From NCBI GenBank assembly GCA_963665195.1, contig OY762070.1:1674001-1738000 (forward strand): DNA of 64,000 nucleotides, written 5' to 3'. The notes under the pieces were generated by a model that searched no databases, was not told the origin of the DNA, and worked only from the letters and a program-made list of their open reading frames with translations. The position numbers were made by a program, and so were the translations under genes. The stretch is from VXYL01 sp963665195 (GTDB taxonomy: Bacteria > Pseudomonadota > Gammaproteobacteria > Pseudomonadales > Azotimanducaceae). Shown in pieces: positions 53,057 to 60,699 of the stretch; the stretch's first letter is position 1, and each line of letters opens with the position of its first letter.

Positions 53057-54467
53057 CAGCCGCGGCTCCACCAATGGCGCGGAAGTCGGCGCGGCGCACA
53101 CGCCGGACGACGGATCAAGGGACGATGGCGACTGCGCCATCGCCGCCCTGCACAAACTCTGCGGAGTCTACACAAGGCTGCCGTTGGTTCGGTGCGTCTT
53201 GGACCGCATCGGCTGGACGGAGGACGCCGATCTCGCGGCGGCCCGTCTACTGGAACCGGCGGCCGGCGCCGGCGCATTCGTCGCGGAGGCCGCTGTTCGA
53301 CTGGTCCGCGGACTGCAGCAGCGCGGAATCGAACCCACCATCAAGCACCTGCGCGAGCGCATCCTCGCCTTCGAGCTGGTGCCCGAAGAAGCCAGCAGAG
53401 CGCGACGGAGCGTCCGCGATGCGTTGCGCGGTCTCGGCCTCCATCACGCTACGGCCCACGCTGCAGCCCGGGCATGGGTGCGGACCGGCGACTTCCTGCT
53501 GGCCGATCTGCCGGACGCCTGCTTCACCCATGTGGCGGGCAATCCGCCCTACGTCCGGTGGGCGAAGGTGCCGGAGCCATTGCGGCTGGCGTACTCGGCA
53601 CGGCTCCCGTCTTCCGTGGCCAAGGGCGATCTGCTGCTGCCGTTCCTACACCGTGCGTTCTCACTACTCGCTCCGAGTGGCCGCTGCGGCCTCGTGTGCT
53701 CCGACCGCTGGCGATACGCCGCGTACGCGCAGGCGTTTCGGGCCGAGTGGCTGCCGCGCCTGAACGTCGCAACCACCCCCGCGGCGAAGCCGAGCGAGGC
53801 CTTCAGCCGGGATGTGTACGTCTATCCCGATGTCCTGGTGGTTTCCTTGCGCACATCCGCCAAGCGCTTGCGGAAGCCTACACGGAGGCGCGGCGACACG
53901 CTTGAAGACCTCGGCTGCAAGGTGCGCGTCGGACCAGCGCTTGGTGTGACAGACGCTTTCGTCGTGCCGCCGGGCGAGTACCCCGTTGAACTCGAACTGC
54001 TGCACCCTTGGGTGGACACCGCCGAGGTGGGAGCGGGCACGGTGAGCTGGCGCGGGAAGCGTGTGATCGCAACTAGCGACGCGGAGGGCAAGTTGCTGGA
54101 CCTAGCCTCCTACCCGAGACTCGCTACTCACTTGGCTGCATTCAGGGGCCGCCTCGAGCAGCGCTACATCGTCCGACAAGGCGCAAAGTGGTATCGCACC
54201 ATCGACCGCATCGTGCCCGCGGACTGGGCGGGCCCCAAGCTCGTCGTGCCGGAGCTCGCCAAGGTTCCACACGTTGCGGTCGACCATAGCGGTGCTATCC
54301 CCTCCCATGGCCTCTACTGCATCTTCTCGCCGGAGCGGGACATCGAGGACATCTACGAGCGGCTGCGTGACGGGAAGCTCGCGAAGGCACTAACTCCCAT
54401 CGCCCCCAAGGTCAAGGGGAGCTACACCCGCTGCTACGGGCGGTTCCTCAAGCAAATGCGGGTCTAG
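53028..54467 (+). CDS. N6-adenine DNA methyltransferase (TaqI/Eco57I-like, NPPY)
   Basis: About 479 residues. HKLCGVYTRLPLVRCVLDRIG matches the YTP-x-x-LV opening of the family (in part), LLEPAAGAGAF is AdoMet motif I near residue 74, and GNPPYVRW is catalytic motif IV with N172-P-P-Y175. The C-terminal half, with WRGKRVI, YIVRQGAKWYRTI and PKLVVPELAK, looks like a TaqI-type target-recognition domain. The only in-frame ATG is 53028, which overlaps the divergent cytosine methyltransferase start by 29 bases; a later CTG or TTG start is possible. It may be methyltransferase only, as no nuclease motif is apparent. Confidence 0.85.
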   Translation: MPAYSPETRISRGSTNGAEVGAAHTPDDGSRDDGDCAIAALHKLCGVYTRLPLVRCVLDRIGWTEDADLAAARLLEPAAGAGAFVAEAAVRLVRGLQQRGIEPTIKHLRERILAFELVPEEASRARRSVRDALRGLGLHHATAHAAARAWVRTGDFLLADLPDACFTHVAGNPPYVRWAKVPEPLRLAYSARLPSSVAKGDLLLPFLHRAFSLLAPSGRCGLVCSDRWRYAAYAQAFRAEWLPRLNVATTPAAKPSEAFSRDVYVYPDVLVVSLRTSAKRLRKPTRRRGDTLEDLGCKVRVGPALGVTDAFVVPPGEYPVELELLHPWVDTAEVGAGTVSWRGKRVIATSDAEGKLLDLASYPRLATHLAAFRGRLEQRYIVRQGAKWYRTIDRIVPADWAGPKLVVPELAKVPHVAVDHSGAIPSHGLYCIFSPERDIEDIYERLRDGKLAKALTPIAPKVKGSYTRCYGRFLKQMRV

Positions 54468-54682
54468 GCGATGCGCCTGCGCGACAACATGCTATCGACG
54501 GCCTCCATACAGCTCCGCACCAGGTCGGGGCGCCCCTTGAGGGCCTCCCCTACCACCGCTTGAACGCCAACCGGAAAGCCGTGCATTGCAACCATCATGG
54601 ATAGGAACCTGGTCGCCGCGTCATGGGCCGGTAGCGGCAGGGCGGGATAGCTCTCTGGGAGCGGTGCTATCGCTCGCTTCAT
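54464..54682 (-). CDS. Small hypothetical protein in the GHKL/methyltransferase block
   Basis: A 72-residue protein starting MKRAIAPLPESYPALPLP, helical in its second half (FPVGVQAVVGEALKGRPDLV). Not recognised. Its ATG at 54682 lies 62 bases inside the end of the upstream 169-residue gene, an unusually long overlap, so a later internal ATG (54598) cannot be excluded. Its stop overlaps the stop of the convergent adenine methyltransferase gene by 4 bases. Confidence 0.5.
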   Translation of the reverse strand: MKRAIAPLPESYPALPLPAHDAATRFLSMMVAMHGFPVGVQAVVGEALKGRPDLVRSCMEAVDSMLSRRRIA

Positions 54683-55130
54683 TCATCTTGACGCTCCGGT
54701 GTGCGACCTTCTCGCTGAGCTGCACATGATCGTAACCGTGACGCTGCTCAGCGCCCTCGTCGGCCGGCTCGAACCTGAACGCGATGGGCCTTCCCTGAGC
54801 ACCAACGACTACGAGATCGAAGGCAGTAGAGGCACGATCCGTCGGCGCTGCGACGATCGGCGCGAAGAAGGCCGAGTCCACGCGCCGCGGCATGCTCGGC
54901 ATTGGAATCATCCGGAACTCGCCGCCTCTCGAAATGGAAAACGGTTGTTCGACTGTCTGCCAAGCGAGGTGCTCGTCATCCGCGATGTCGAAACCGAGCC
55001 AATCCACTGCCTCCTTCCTCGCGCTTGAACGGTGCCTGCGCCGGTCGCGTCGCCAGTGCGCGACACCCAAACGGGCGTAGCCATGCATAAGCTCGTCAGG
55101 CCAATCAGCTTTCCCTCGGGCCACACTCAC
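54621..55130 (-). CDS. Hypothetical protein coupled to the receiver-like gene
   Basis: About 169 residues. The GTG at 55128-55130 overlaps the stop of the receiver-like gene in GTGA, which decides the start. The N-terminus is strongly basic (RRDRRRHRSSARKEAVDWLG). The second half shows AFDLVVVGAQGRPIAFRFEPAD and GYDHVQLSEKV, a beta-strand and His/Gln pattern I cannot assign. By position it is a component of the GHKL system. The charge and small size would fit a nucleic-acid-binding subunit, but this is inference. Confidence 0.6.
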   Translation of the reverse strand: MSVARGKADWPDELMHGYARLGVAHWRRDRRRHRSSARKEAVDWLGFDIADDEHLAWQTVEQPFSISRGGEFRMIPMPSMPRRVDSAFFAPIVAAPTDRASTAFDLVVVGAQGRPIAFRFEPADEGAEQRHGYDHVQLSEKVAHRSVKMNEASDSTAPRELSRPAATGP

Positions 55131-56383
55131 CCCACCAGCCGACTGCGTGGCGAGTATTGCTTCCCGGACACGCCGAGCACGAACCGTCTCGGCCAAGAGC
55201 CTTCTAGCTCCGACTCAAACTCCAGCGGCCCCGTACCATCATCCGCCTCGGGAACCTCGACAAAAGTCGACGTGTCTTCGCAGAACACCGCATCCGGCCA
55301 TGGCGGCGAGTCCAGGAACATCCGGGTCAGTACCTCGTCCTGCCTCAACACCGGCCACCAGAAGCACGGGGAGCCCTGCCAGGCATCCGCCCGGAACAAT
55401 GCCGGTTCCACATAGGACGCGTACAGGTCATCCTTCATGCCGAATGGCGGCTGGCCACAGTAGAGCGCTGCGTTCCAACGCCGGATGTCTTCCACGCCTT
55501 CGAACAGGAAAGGCATCCGCGCCACCAGATGGGCCATGTCGATCAGTGCGTCTTGCGGACCGAGTACATCACGTCTCAGCCATCGATCCAGATCGCCTGC
55601 GACAAGGCGAACCACGGCATCGATCGCCACTGCTGAGCGCACAGGCTTGTCCGCCAACCGACCCAGCGCAAGGGCATCGGCCGGCAGAAGCGCCTTCGTC
55701 CGGTCAAAGAAGCCCCGGAAAGTCGTCTCATCCATGGCACAGGCGTCGGTCATCAACTTCGCCTTCGCTCGGTAGGACAGATAGTGGCGGGAGTCCGTCG
55801 GAAACTGCAGAGTCTCCCAAACGCTCTCTCCGCTCCTCGCCCTCACGATTTCGACTTGGCGCCGCCTCCTAGCTACAGCGTCCGGCAAGCAGGGCCAGTA
55901 CCAAGGAGCGAACCCGTCCGTCGGCGAGGTCCATGTCCAGAGACGAGGGTTCCCCAAGTGGTCCTGGTTAAGGGCCAAATCCGCCTGCGACTGATAGTCG
56001 CCGAACATGTACCGGAGGTCGAAGTCCACGCTAGGATTCTTGTTCAGCGAAACAATGTAGGCGATGTCCGTGAACGCTCGCAGGTAGCCGATGACGGTTT
56101 CGGCAGCGAGTCTGGCGCCCTCGAACTCAAGCCCAGACAGGTTGTTGTCCACTATCGCCATGTCATAGCCGTCGAACGAACGGATGGGGGTCCAAGACGA
56201 GTCTTGGCCGGTACATAGGAACTCTGATATGCCCGAGAACAGAGCGGTCAGAGCGTCACGTAGGTCGTTCCCGGAAAGACAATCTACGCTGCAGGCGTGC
56301 CGGGCTGACCTTAGCTTGCTCGCCGTGTCCTCGCACTGGTTCTGTTGATCGTCACAGACCAAGATCTTCACGGTCTCATCCAC
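55127..56383 (-). CDS. Receiver-like response regulator with unknown C-terminal domain
   Basis: About 418 residues; the GTG at 56381-56383 overlaps the GHKL gene stop in GTGGATGA. Residues 5-125 look like a CheY receiver: KILVCDD (D11-D12), YDMAIVDNNLSG with putative phospho-acceptor D79, and IAYIVSLNK with Ser112 at the switch position; the conserved later Lys is not obvious. The ~290-residue C-terminal part (WTWTSPTDGFAPWYWPCLP onward) matches no output domain I know: not helix-turn-helix, GGDEF, EAL or HD by eye. Its bases are less G+C-rich than neighbours. Likely phosphorylated by the upstream kinase-like protein. Confidence 0.7.
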   Translation of the reverse strand: MDETVKILVCDDQQNQCEDTASKLRSARHACSVDCLSGNDLRDALTALFSGISEFLCTGQDSSWTPIRSFDGYDMAIVDNNLSGLEFEGARLAAETVIGYLRAFTDIAYIVSLNKNPSVDFDLRYMFGDYQSQADLALNQDHLGNPRLWTWTSPTDGFAPWYWPCLPDAVARRRRQVEIVRARSGESVWETLQFPTDSRHYLSYRAKAKLMTDACAMDETTFRGFFDRTKALLPADALALGRLADKPVRSAVAIDAVVRLVAGDLDRWLRRDVLGPQDALIDMAHLVARMPFLFEGVEDIRRWNAALYCGQPPFGMKDDLYASYVEPALFRADAWQGSPCFWWPVLRQDEVLTRMFLDSPPWPDAVFCEDTSTFVEVPEADDGTGPLEFESELEGSWPRRFVLGVSGKQYSPRSRLVG

Positions 56384-58637
56384 TCCATGACAGCTCGATG
56401 GTGGTCGAAAACCCGCGCTGGGGCGGGACGAATTGTACTTCAACGGCACGAGACTGGGCAATCATGCGGACGATGGCAAGGCCGAGGCCTTGGCCACCGA
56501 TGGCGAGCGAGCGATTGGCCTCGGAGACCTCCGTACGGCGCTCGAACGGCTCGAATAGCTGGGCGGAGTCCTCAATCGGTACCGCCAAGCCGGAGCCCGT
56601 GTCGCTCATGCGGACGAACTCCCGGCGGCGCACCCGACCGCCTTGGAAGGCCACGAGGCGGCGGTCGCCGTCGAGCATGGCATCCCAAGCGTTGAACAAC
56701 AGGTTCTGGAGCACCGCGCTCCACTCGACGTAGGCACCGACCGGAAGGTGAAGGTCCTTGGGCACGTCCGAAACGTCGAAACGGACATTCGGCATCCGTG
56801 ATCGCAGGTCGCGGACGACCCCCTGAACCAACGAGCGAACTGGGAAACGGCGCGTGGCCTCGCGGTCTTCGGGCTCAGCCAACGGCGCGAAGAGCTGCCG
56901 GTAGGCGTTGAAGCGGTCAACGAAACGCTCTAGCTGCTCGACGGCATTGGCGATCTCAGGGCGTTGGAGCGTGGTCGAGAGGCCGCGCAAGGCCGTGATC
57001 GCGTCCTCCACAGAGGTGCTGTCCTGCGCCATCTCGTGGTTCAGAGCCAAAGCCGCCATGCCGGCGGTAGCCAGAGGCGCAAGGAGCACGGCTCTGCTGT
57101 CCAGTGCCGCCTGCTCGGCCTCAACGGCGTCGCGCGCCGAGAGCACATCGCGTCGAATCTCGCCATACGCCTCCCTTGGAATCTCCGCCCGGTTGCGATC
57201 GAGCGTTGCGACGGCGCGCGCGAAGGTACGCACCGGCGGTTCCTTGGCACGTTGCCGCTGAATGGCTTGGTCCGCCAATGTCCGGTAGCGATTGGCGTAG
57301 AAGTCCAGTCCAAGGCGGACGAAGTCCTTGAGCTGCTCGAACGAGCGGTTCGGCGCGAGTCGATCTCGGCCGGGCTGAATCTGGAGCCAAGGCTCCCCAT
57401 CCGGGAAGCGAGCGGCCGTAGCGTGCTCGTGGTTCGTGTTCACATCTACGGCACCAAAAATGCGCCCCGGGTTGGGCAAGTCGAGGAGGTAGCGCGCTCC
57501 GGTCCGCAGCCGCGCCGGTAGGAGTTCCGACGCCGTGAGCCGCCGCCCTTGATCGACCGCGATGTCCAGCCAATCCTGTCCAGCAAGCTCTTGCGAGCCA
57601 TAGTAGGGAAGTCTGAATCCAGCGTCGTATAAGGACACGTTGCCGTACTGTCGCAGGTAGTCGCGCATTTCCCCGACCTTCATGCCCTGCGGCTGACGCC
57701 CTTCCGTCTTGAACACGAGCACCTCGAACTGCACCTCATCGAGCGCCGGGTCCGATGCGGTCTCGTCGGTCGAACTCGTGCCTTGGCGAGGCACTGGGAA
57801 GTCGACGCTCTCGCTGAAGCTCCTGGCCTCCTCCAATCCTTCCGGGTAGTCCTTCACGAACTCGACCCGGACTGTAGCTTGGCACCCCCTAGCACGCCTA
57901 CCACCTTCCAAGCCGCCGGTGATCCGCGCCTTCCAGTTCCCGAACAGCGCCTCGTGCATGCGGTCGAACTGGTCCATGGCGTCGGCGATGTTCGGTGCGT
58001 TGAGGTCGATGTAGAAGTCGAGCGCAGTCCTGCCGCGATGGGATCGATCCACAGCCTTGAACGGCGAACGCAGCATCCAGACGTCACCGCCGAGCCGGCC
58101 TATCGCGGCGCTATCCCAAGCGGTTTTGAGTCCGCTGAGGGTGATTCGCGTGCCGGTCGGGGCGTCGTCCGCGTAGCGTGACAGCTCGGACCGCGACTGC
58201 CACTCCACATCCACCGTCTGAATGTCCTCGCCGCTTTGGATCGTGCGCCAGTCCACGAATGCGTAGAGCGTGCTGTGGGGGTCGCTGGTGGACGTGCTCT
58301 CGAGCTCCAGTTCGTGGGCCAGAAACTGCGTCGACAAGCGGCCGAGACCCTTGGATCCGGTCATCGGGCGATTCAGGCACCGGGAGACCCGGGCATCTAC
58401 CTTGTGCGTCGTCCCTATGCGCATCCAGTACTGGAAGAACTCCGACTCCGACATGCCATGGCCGTCGTCGACGACGGTGATTCGGTCGCGTTCGATGTCG
58501 ATCCGGCAGGTGTGGGCGTCGGCGTCGTAGGCGTTCTTGACGAGTTCGGCCAAGGCGATGTGGGCCCGCCCGATGAGCCGCTCGCCGAGCTCGCGCAGCA
58601 GCGCTGCGTCCACCGTGAACTGCGCTTTGTTGTCCAT
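56376..58637 (-). CDS. Double-GHKL protein: Hsp90/MutL/MORC-type ATPase fused to histidine-kinase-like module
   Basis: About 753 residues from ATG 58635-58637 (MDNKAQFTVDAALLREL). The N-terminal GHKL ATPase has the N-box ELVKNAYDADA (E31, N35), VVDDGHGM (D57/D58) and GSKGLGRLS (94-102), as in HATPase_c_3/MORC-like proteins, followed by an S5-like region. Near residue 534 GMAALALNHEMAQ resembles an H-box (His534). The last ~120 residues form a second, kinase-type GHKL domain (VLQNLLFNAWDAM, SDTGSGL, GGQGLGLAIV). Soluble, no membrane segments. It should sense or remodel DNA or proteins with one ATPase and phosphorylate the coupled receiver with the other. Confidence 0.8.
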   Translation of the reverse strand: MDNKAQFTVDAALLRELGERLIGRAHIALAELVKNAYDADAHTCRIDIERDRITVVDDGHGMSESEFFQYWMRIGTTHKVDARVSRCLNRPMTGSKGLGRLSTQFLAHELELESTSTSDPHSTLYAFVDWRTIQSGEDIQTVDVEWQSRSELSRYADDAPTGTRITLSGLKTAWDSAAIGRLGGDVWMLRSPFKAVDRSHRGRTALDFYIDLNAPNIADAMDQFDRMHEALFGNWKARITGGLEGGRRARGCQATVRVEFVKDYPEGLEEARSFSESVDFPVPRQGTSSTDETASDPALDEVQFEVLVFKTEGRQPQGMKVGEMRDYLRQYGNVSLYDAGFRLPYYGSQELAGQDWLDIAVDQGRRLTASELLPARLRTGARYLLDLPNPGRIFGAVDVNTNHEHATAARFPDGEPWLQIQPGRDRLAPNRSFEQLKDFVRLGLDFYANRYRTLADQAIQRQRAKEPPVRTFARAVATLDRNRAEIPREAYGEIRRDVLSARDAVEAEQAALDSRAVLLAPLATAGMAALALNHEMAQDSTSVEDAITALRGLSTTLQRPEIANAVEQLERFVDRFNAYRQLFAPLAEPEDREATRRFPVRSLVQGVVRDLRSRMPNVRFDVSDVPKDLHLPVGAYVEWSAVLQNLLFNAWDAMLDGDRRLVAFQGGRVRRREFVRMSDTGSGLAVPIEDSAQLFEPFERRTEVSEANRSLAIGGQGLGLAIVRMIAQSRAVEVQFVPPQRGFSTTIELSWSG

Positions 58638-58769
58638 GATCAACGTCCGTCGTGCGGACTGGTCCGACGCGGCGGACCTAGCCATTGCTGCCGCGAGAGA
58701 TTAGCAGAGAACGCCAGACAGTGGCTTAGTCCGGCCTTGTCGGCCAGCGCTGAGCACGGTGGCCGCAGA

Positions 58770-58786
58770 CCTTTGCGGACCAAAGG
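58770..58786 (-). terminator. Weak hairpin between recQ and the GHKL gene
   Basis: A perfect 6-base inverted repeat (CCTTTG/CAAAGG, 5-base loop) lies in the 161-base gap after the recQ stop. No T tract follows on the minus strand, so it is at best an attenuator or rho-type signal. It is the only structured element in this gap. Confidence 0.25.
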
Positions 58787-58798
58787 AGGCCGTTCGGT

Positions 58799-60643
58799 CT
58801 AAGGCGTCGCGGCGGCTTCCGAGGCGACCGCTGCCGGGAACTCGGTGAGGACCTCGAGGAACGCTTCCCCGTAACGGTCGAGCTTCGCCTGGCCAACGCC
58901 ATGCACCTCGAGCATCGCATCGAGGGTGTCCGGGCGGAGGCGGACGAACTCCTTGAGGGTGGCGTCGTGGAAGACGACGTAGGGCGGTACGCCGGCTTCG
59001 TCGGCGAGGCGCGTGCGGGTCTCGCGGAGTGCTTCCCAGAGCGGCTGATCGCCTTGGGCGACCTCGAAGCTCCGGTCGGCGGAGCGCCGCGGGGCGCGGG
59101 TTCGCGCGCTGGCCGGCAGGCGCGATTCCTCGCGCAGCGTCAGCGTGGTCTCGCCGCGCAGCAGCGGGCGGGCGGCGGCGGTGAGCCTGAGGGCGCCGAA
59201 GCGCGATGGATCGGAACGCACGTAGCCGGCGACGATGAGCTGCCGAAGCACGGAACGCCACTGCATGTCGCCGAGCTCCGCGCCGATGCCGTAGGTGGAG
59301 AGCGCGTCGTGGCGGCGCTGGCGGATCTTCTCGGTGTCCTTGCCGCGCAGCACGTCGATGATGTGCGCCGCGCCGAAGAACTGGCCGGTGCGGACGATGC
59401 AGGACATCAGCTTCTGCGCATCTACCGTGCCGTCGCGGGTCTTCGGCGGCGACAGGCAGATGTCGCAGTTGCCGCAGGCGTCCGGGGCGTCGTCGCCGAA
59501 GTAGCGCAGCAGCGCGGCGCGGCGGCAGGTGGTCACTTCGCACCAGCCGAGCAGCGCGTCGAGCTTGCCGCGTTCGATGCGCTTGTGCCGGTCGTCCGCC
59601 TCCGACTGCTCCACCATCTGGCCGAGCTGGACGATGTCCTGCAGGCCGTAGACCATCCAGGCTTCGGCCGGTTCGCCGTCGCGTCCGGCGCGGCCGGTTT
59701 CCTGATAGTAGGCCTCGATGCTCTTCGGCAGGTCCATGTGTACGACGAAGCGCACGTCCGGCTTGTCGATACCCATGCCGAAGGCGATGGTGGCGACCAC
59801 CACCACGCCGTCTTCGCGGAGGAACTGGTTCTGATGCCGGGCTCGGTCCGCACCAGGGAGTCCCGCGTGGTAGGCGAGCGCGTCGTGGCCGGCCTCGCGC
59901 AGCATCGCCGCGGTGGCCTCGACCCTCTTGCGCGACAGGCAGTAGACGATGCCCGGCTCGCCCCGATGCTCGTCGAGGAAGGCGAGCAGCTGGGCATTCG
60001 CCTTGTTCTTGATGCGCACCGAGTAGCGGATGTTGGGCCGGTCGAAGCCGCTGACGAAACGCTCCGGGCGCTTGAGCACCAGTCGCTCGACGATTTCGTT
60101 GCGGGTGCGGGCGTCGGCGGTGGCGGTGAGGGCCATGCGCGGCGTGTCGGGGAAGCGGGCCGCGAGCACGTCCAGGCCGAGATAGTCCTGGCGGAAGTCG
60201 TGGCCCCATTGCGAGACGCAGTGCGCCTCGTCGATGGCGAACAGGGCGAGGTCCGTTCGCTCAAGCAGCTCCAAGGTCTCTTCCTGCACCAAGCGCTCCG
60301 GTGCCAGGTAGAGCAGGTCGAGCCGTCCCTGCACCAGCGCTTCGCGGATTTCTGCCTGCTCGGTCCAATGCACCGTGGAGTTGAGGAACGCCGCGGCCAC
60401 GCCGAGCTGGCGCAGCGCGGCGACCTGGTCCTGCATCAGCGCGATCAGCGGCGAGACCACGACGCCGACGCCGGGCTGCACCAGCGCCGGAATCTGGTAG
60501 CAGAGGGACTTGCCGCCGCCGGTCGGCATCAGCACGAGCGAGTCGCGCCCGCCGAGCACGGCTTCGATCACCGCCTCCTGGCCAGGCCGGAATCCGTCGT
60601 AGCCGTAGATGTCGCGGAGTGCGCGGCGTGCGGAATCGAGCAT
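58799..60643 (-). CDS. recQ: ATP-dependent DNA helicase RecQ
   Basis: A 614-residue 3'-5' helicase. Motif 0/I: GYDGFRPGQEAVIEAVL and MPTGGGKSLCYQIPAL. Motif II: AIDEAHCVSQWGHDFR. Motif III: ALTATAD. Motifs V and VI: ATIAFGMGIDKPDVR and YYQETGRAGRDGEPA. The zinc subdomain has TTCRRAALLRYFGD followed by CGNCDIC. The RQC winged helix and a C-terminal HRDC domain (TLKEFVRLRPDTLDAMLEVHGVGQAK, in part) complete the E. coli-type architecture. It may be housekeeping recombination repair, but it is directly upstream of the GHKL gene on the same strand. Confidence 0.95.
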   Translation of the reverse strand: MLDSARRALRDIYGYDGFRPGQEAVIEAVLGGRDSLVLMPTGGGKSLCYQIPALVQPGVGVVVSPLIALMQDQVAALRQLGVAAAFLNSTVHWTEQAEIREALVQGRLDLLYLAPERLVQEETLELLERTDLALFAIDEAHCVSQWGHDFRQDYLGLDVLAARFPDTPRMALTATADARTRNEIVERLVLKRPERFVSGFDRPNIRYSVRIKNKANAQLLAFLDEHRGEPGIVYCLSRKRVEATAAMLREAGHDALAYHAGLPGADRARHQNQFLREDGVVVVATIAFGMGIDKPDVRFVVHMDLPKSIEAYYQETGRAGRDGEPAEAWMVYGLQDIVQLGQMVEQSEADDRHKRIERGKLDALLGWCEVTTCRRAALLRYFGDDAPDACGNCDICLSPPKTRDGTVDAQKLMSCIVRTGQFFGAAHIIDVLRGKDTEKIRQRRHDALSTYGIGAELGDMQWRSVLRQLIVAGYVRSDPSRFGALRLTAAARPLLRGETTLTLREESRLPASARTRAPRRSADRSFEVAQGDQPLWEALRETRTRLADEAGVPPYVVFHDATLKEFVRLRPDTLDAMLEVHGVGQAKLDRYGEAFLEVLTEFPAAVASEAAATP

Positions 60644-60699
60644 GCGCCGATTATAGGTGGCGACCTCCGGCTAAAGGCGTTGCAGGCGCGCCTAGCCCG

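Noticed and set aside
51935..54467. A classical type II restriction-modification pair
   Set aside because: Two methyltransferases of different chemistry and no gene with a recognisable restriction endonuclease motif between or beside them; the Uma2-type gene is 6 kb away.
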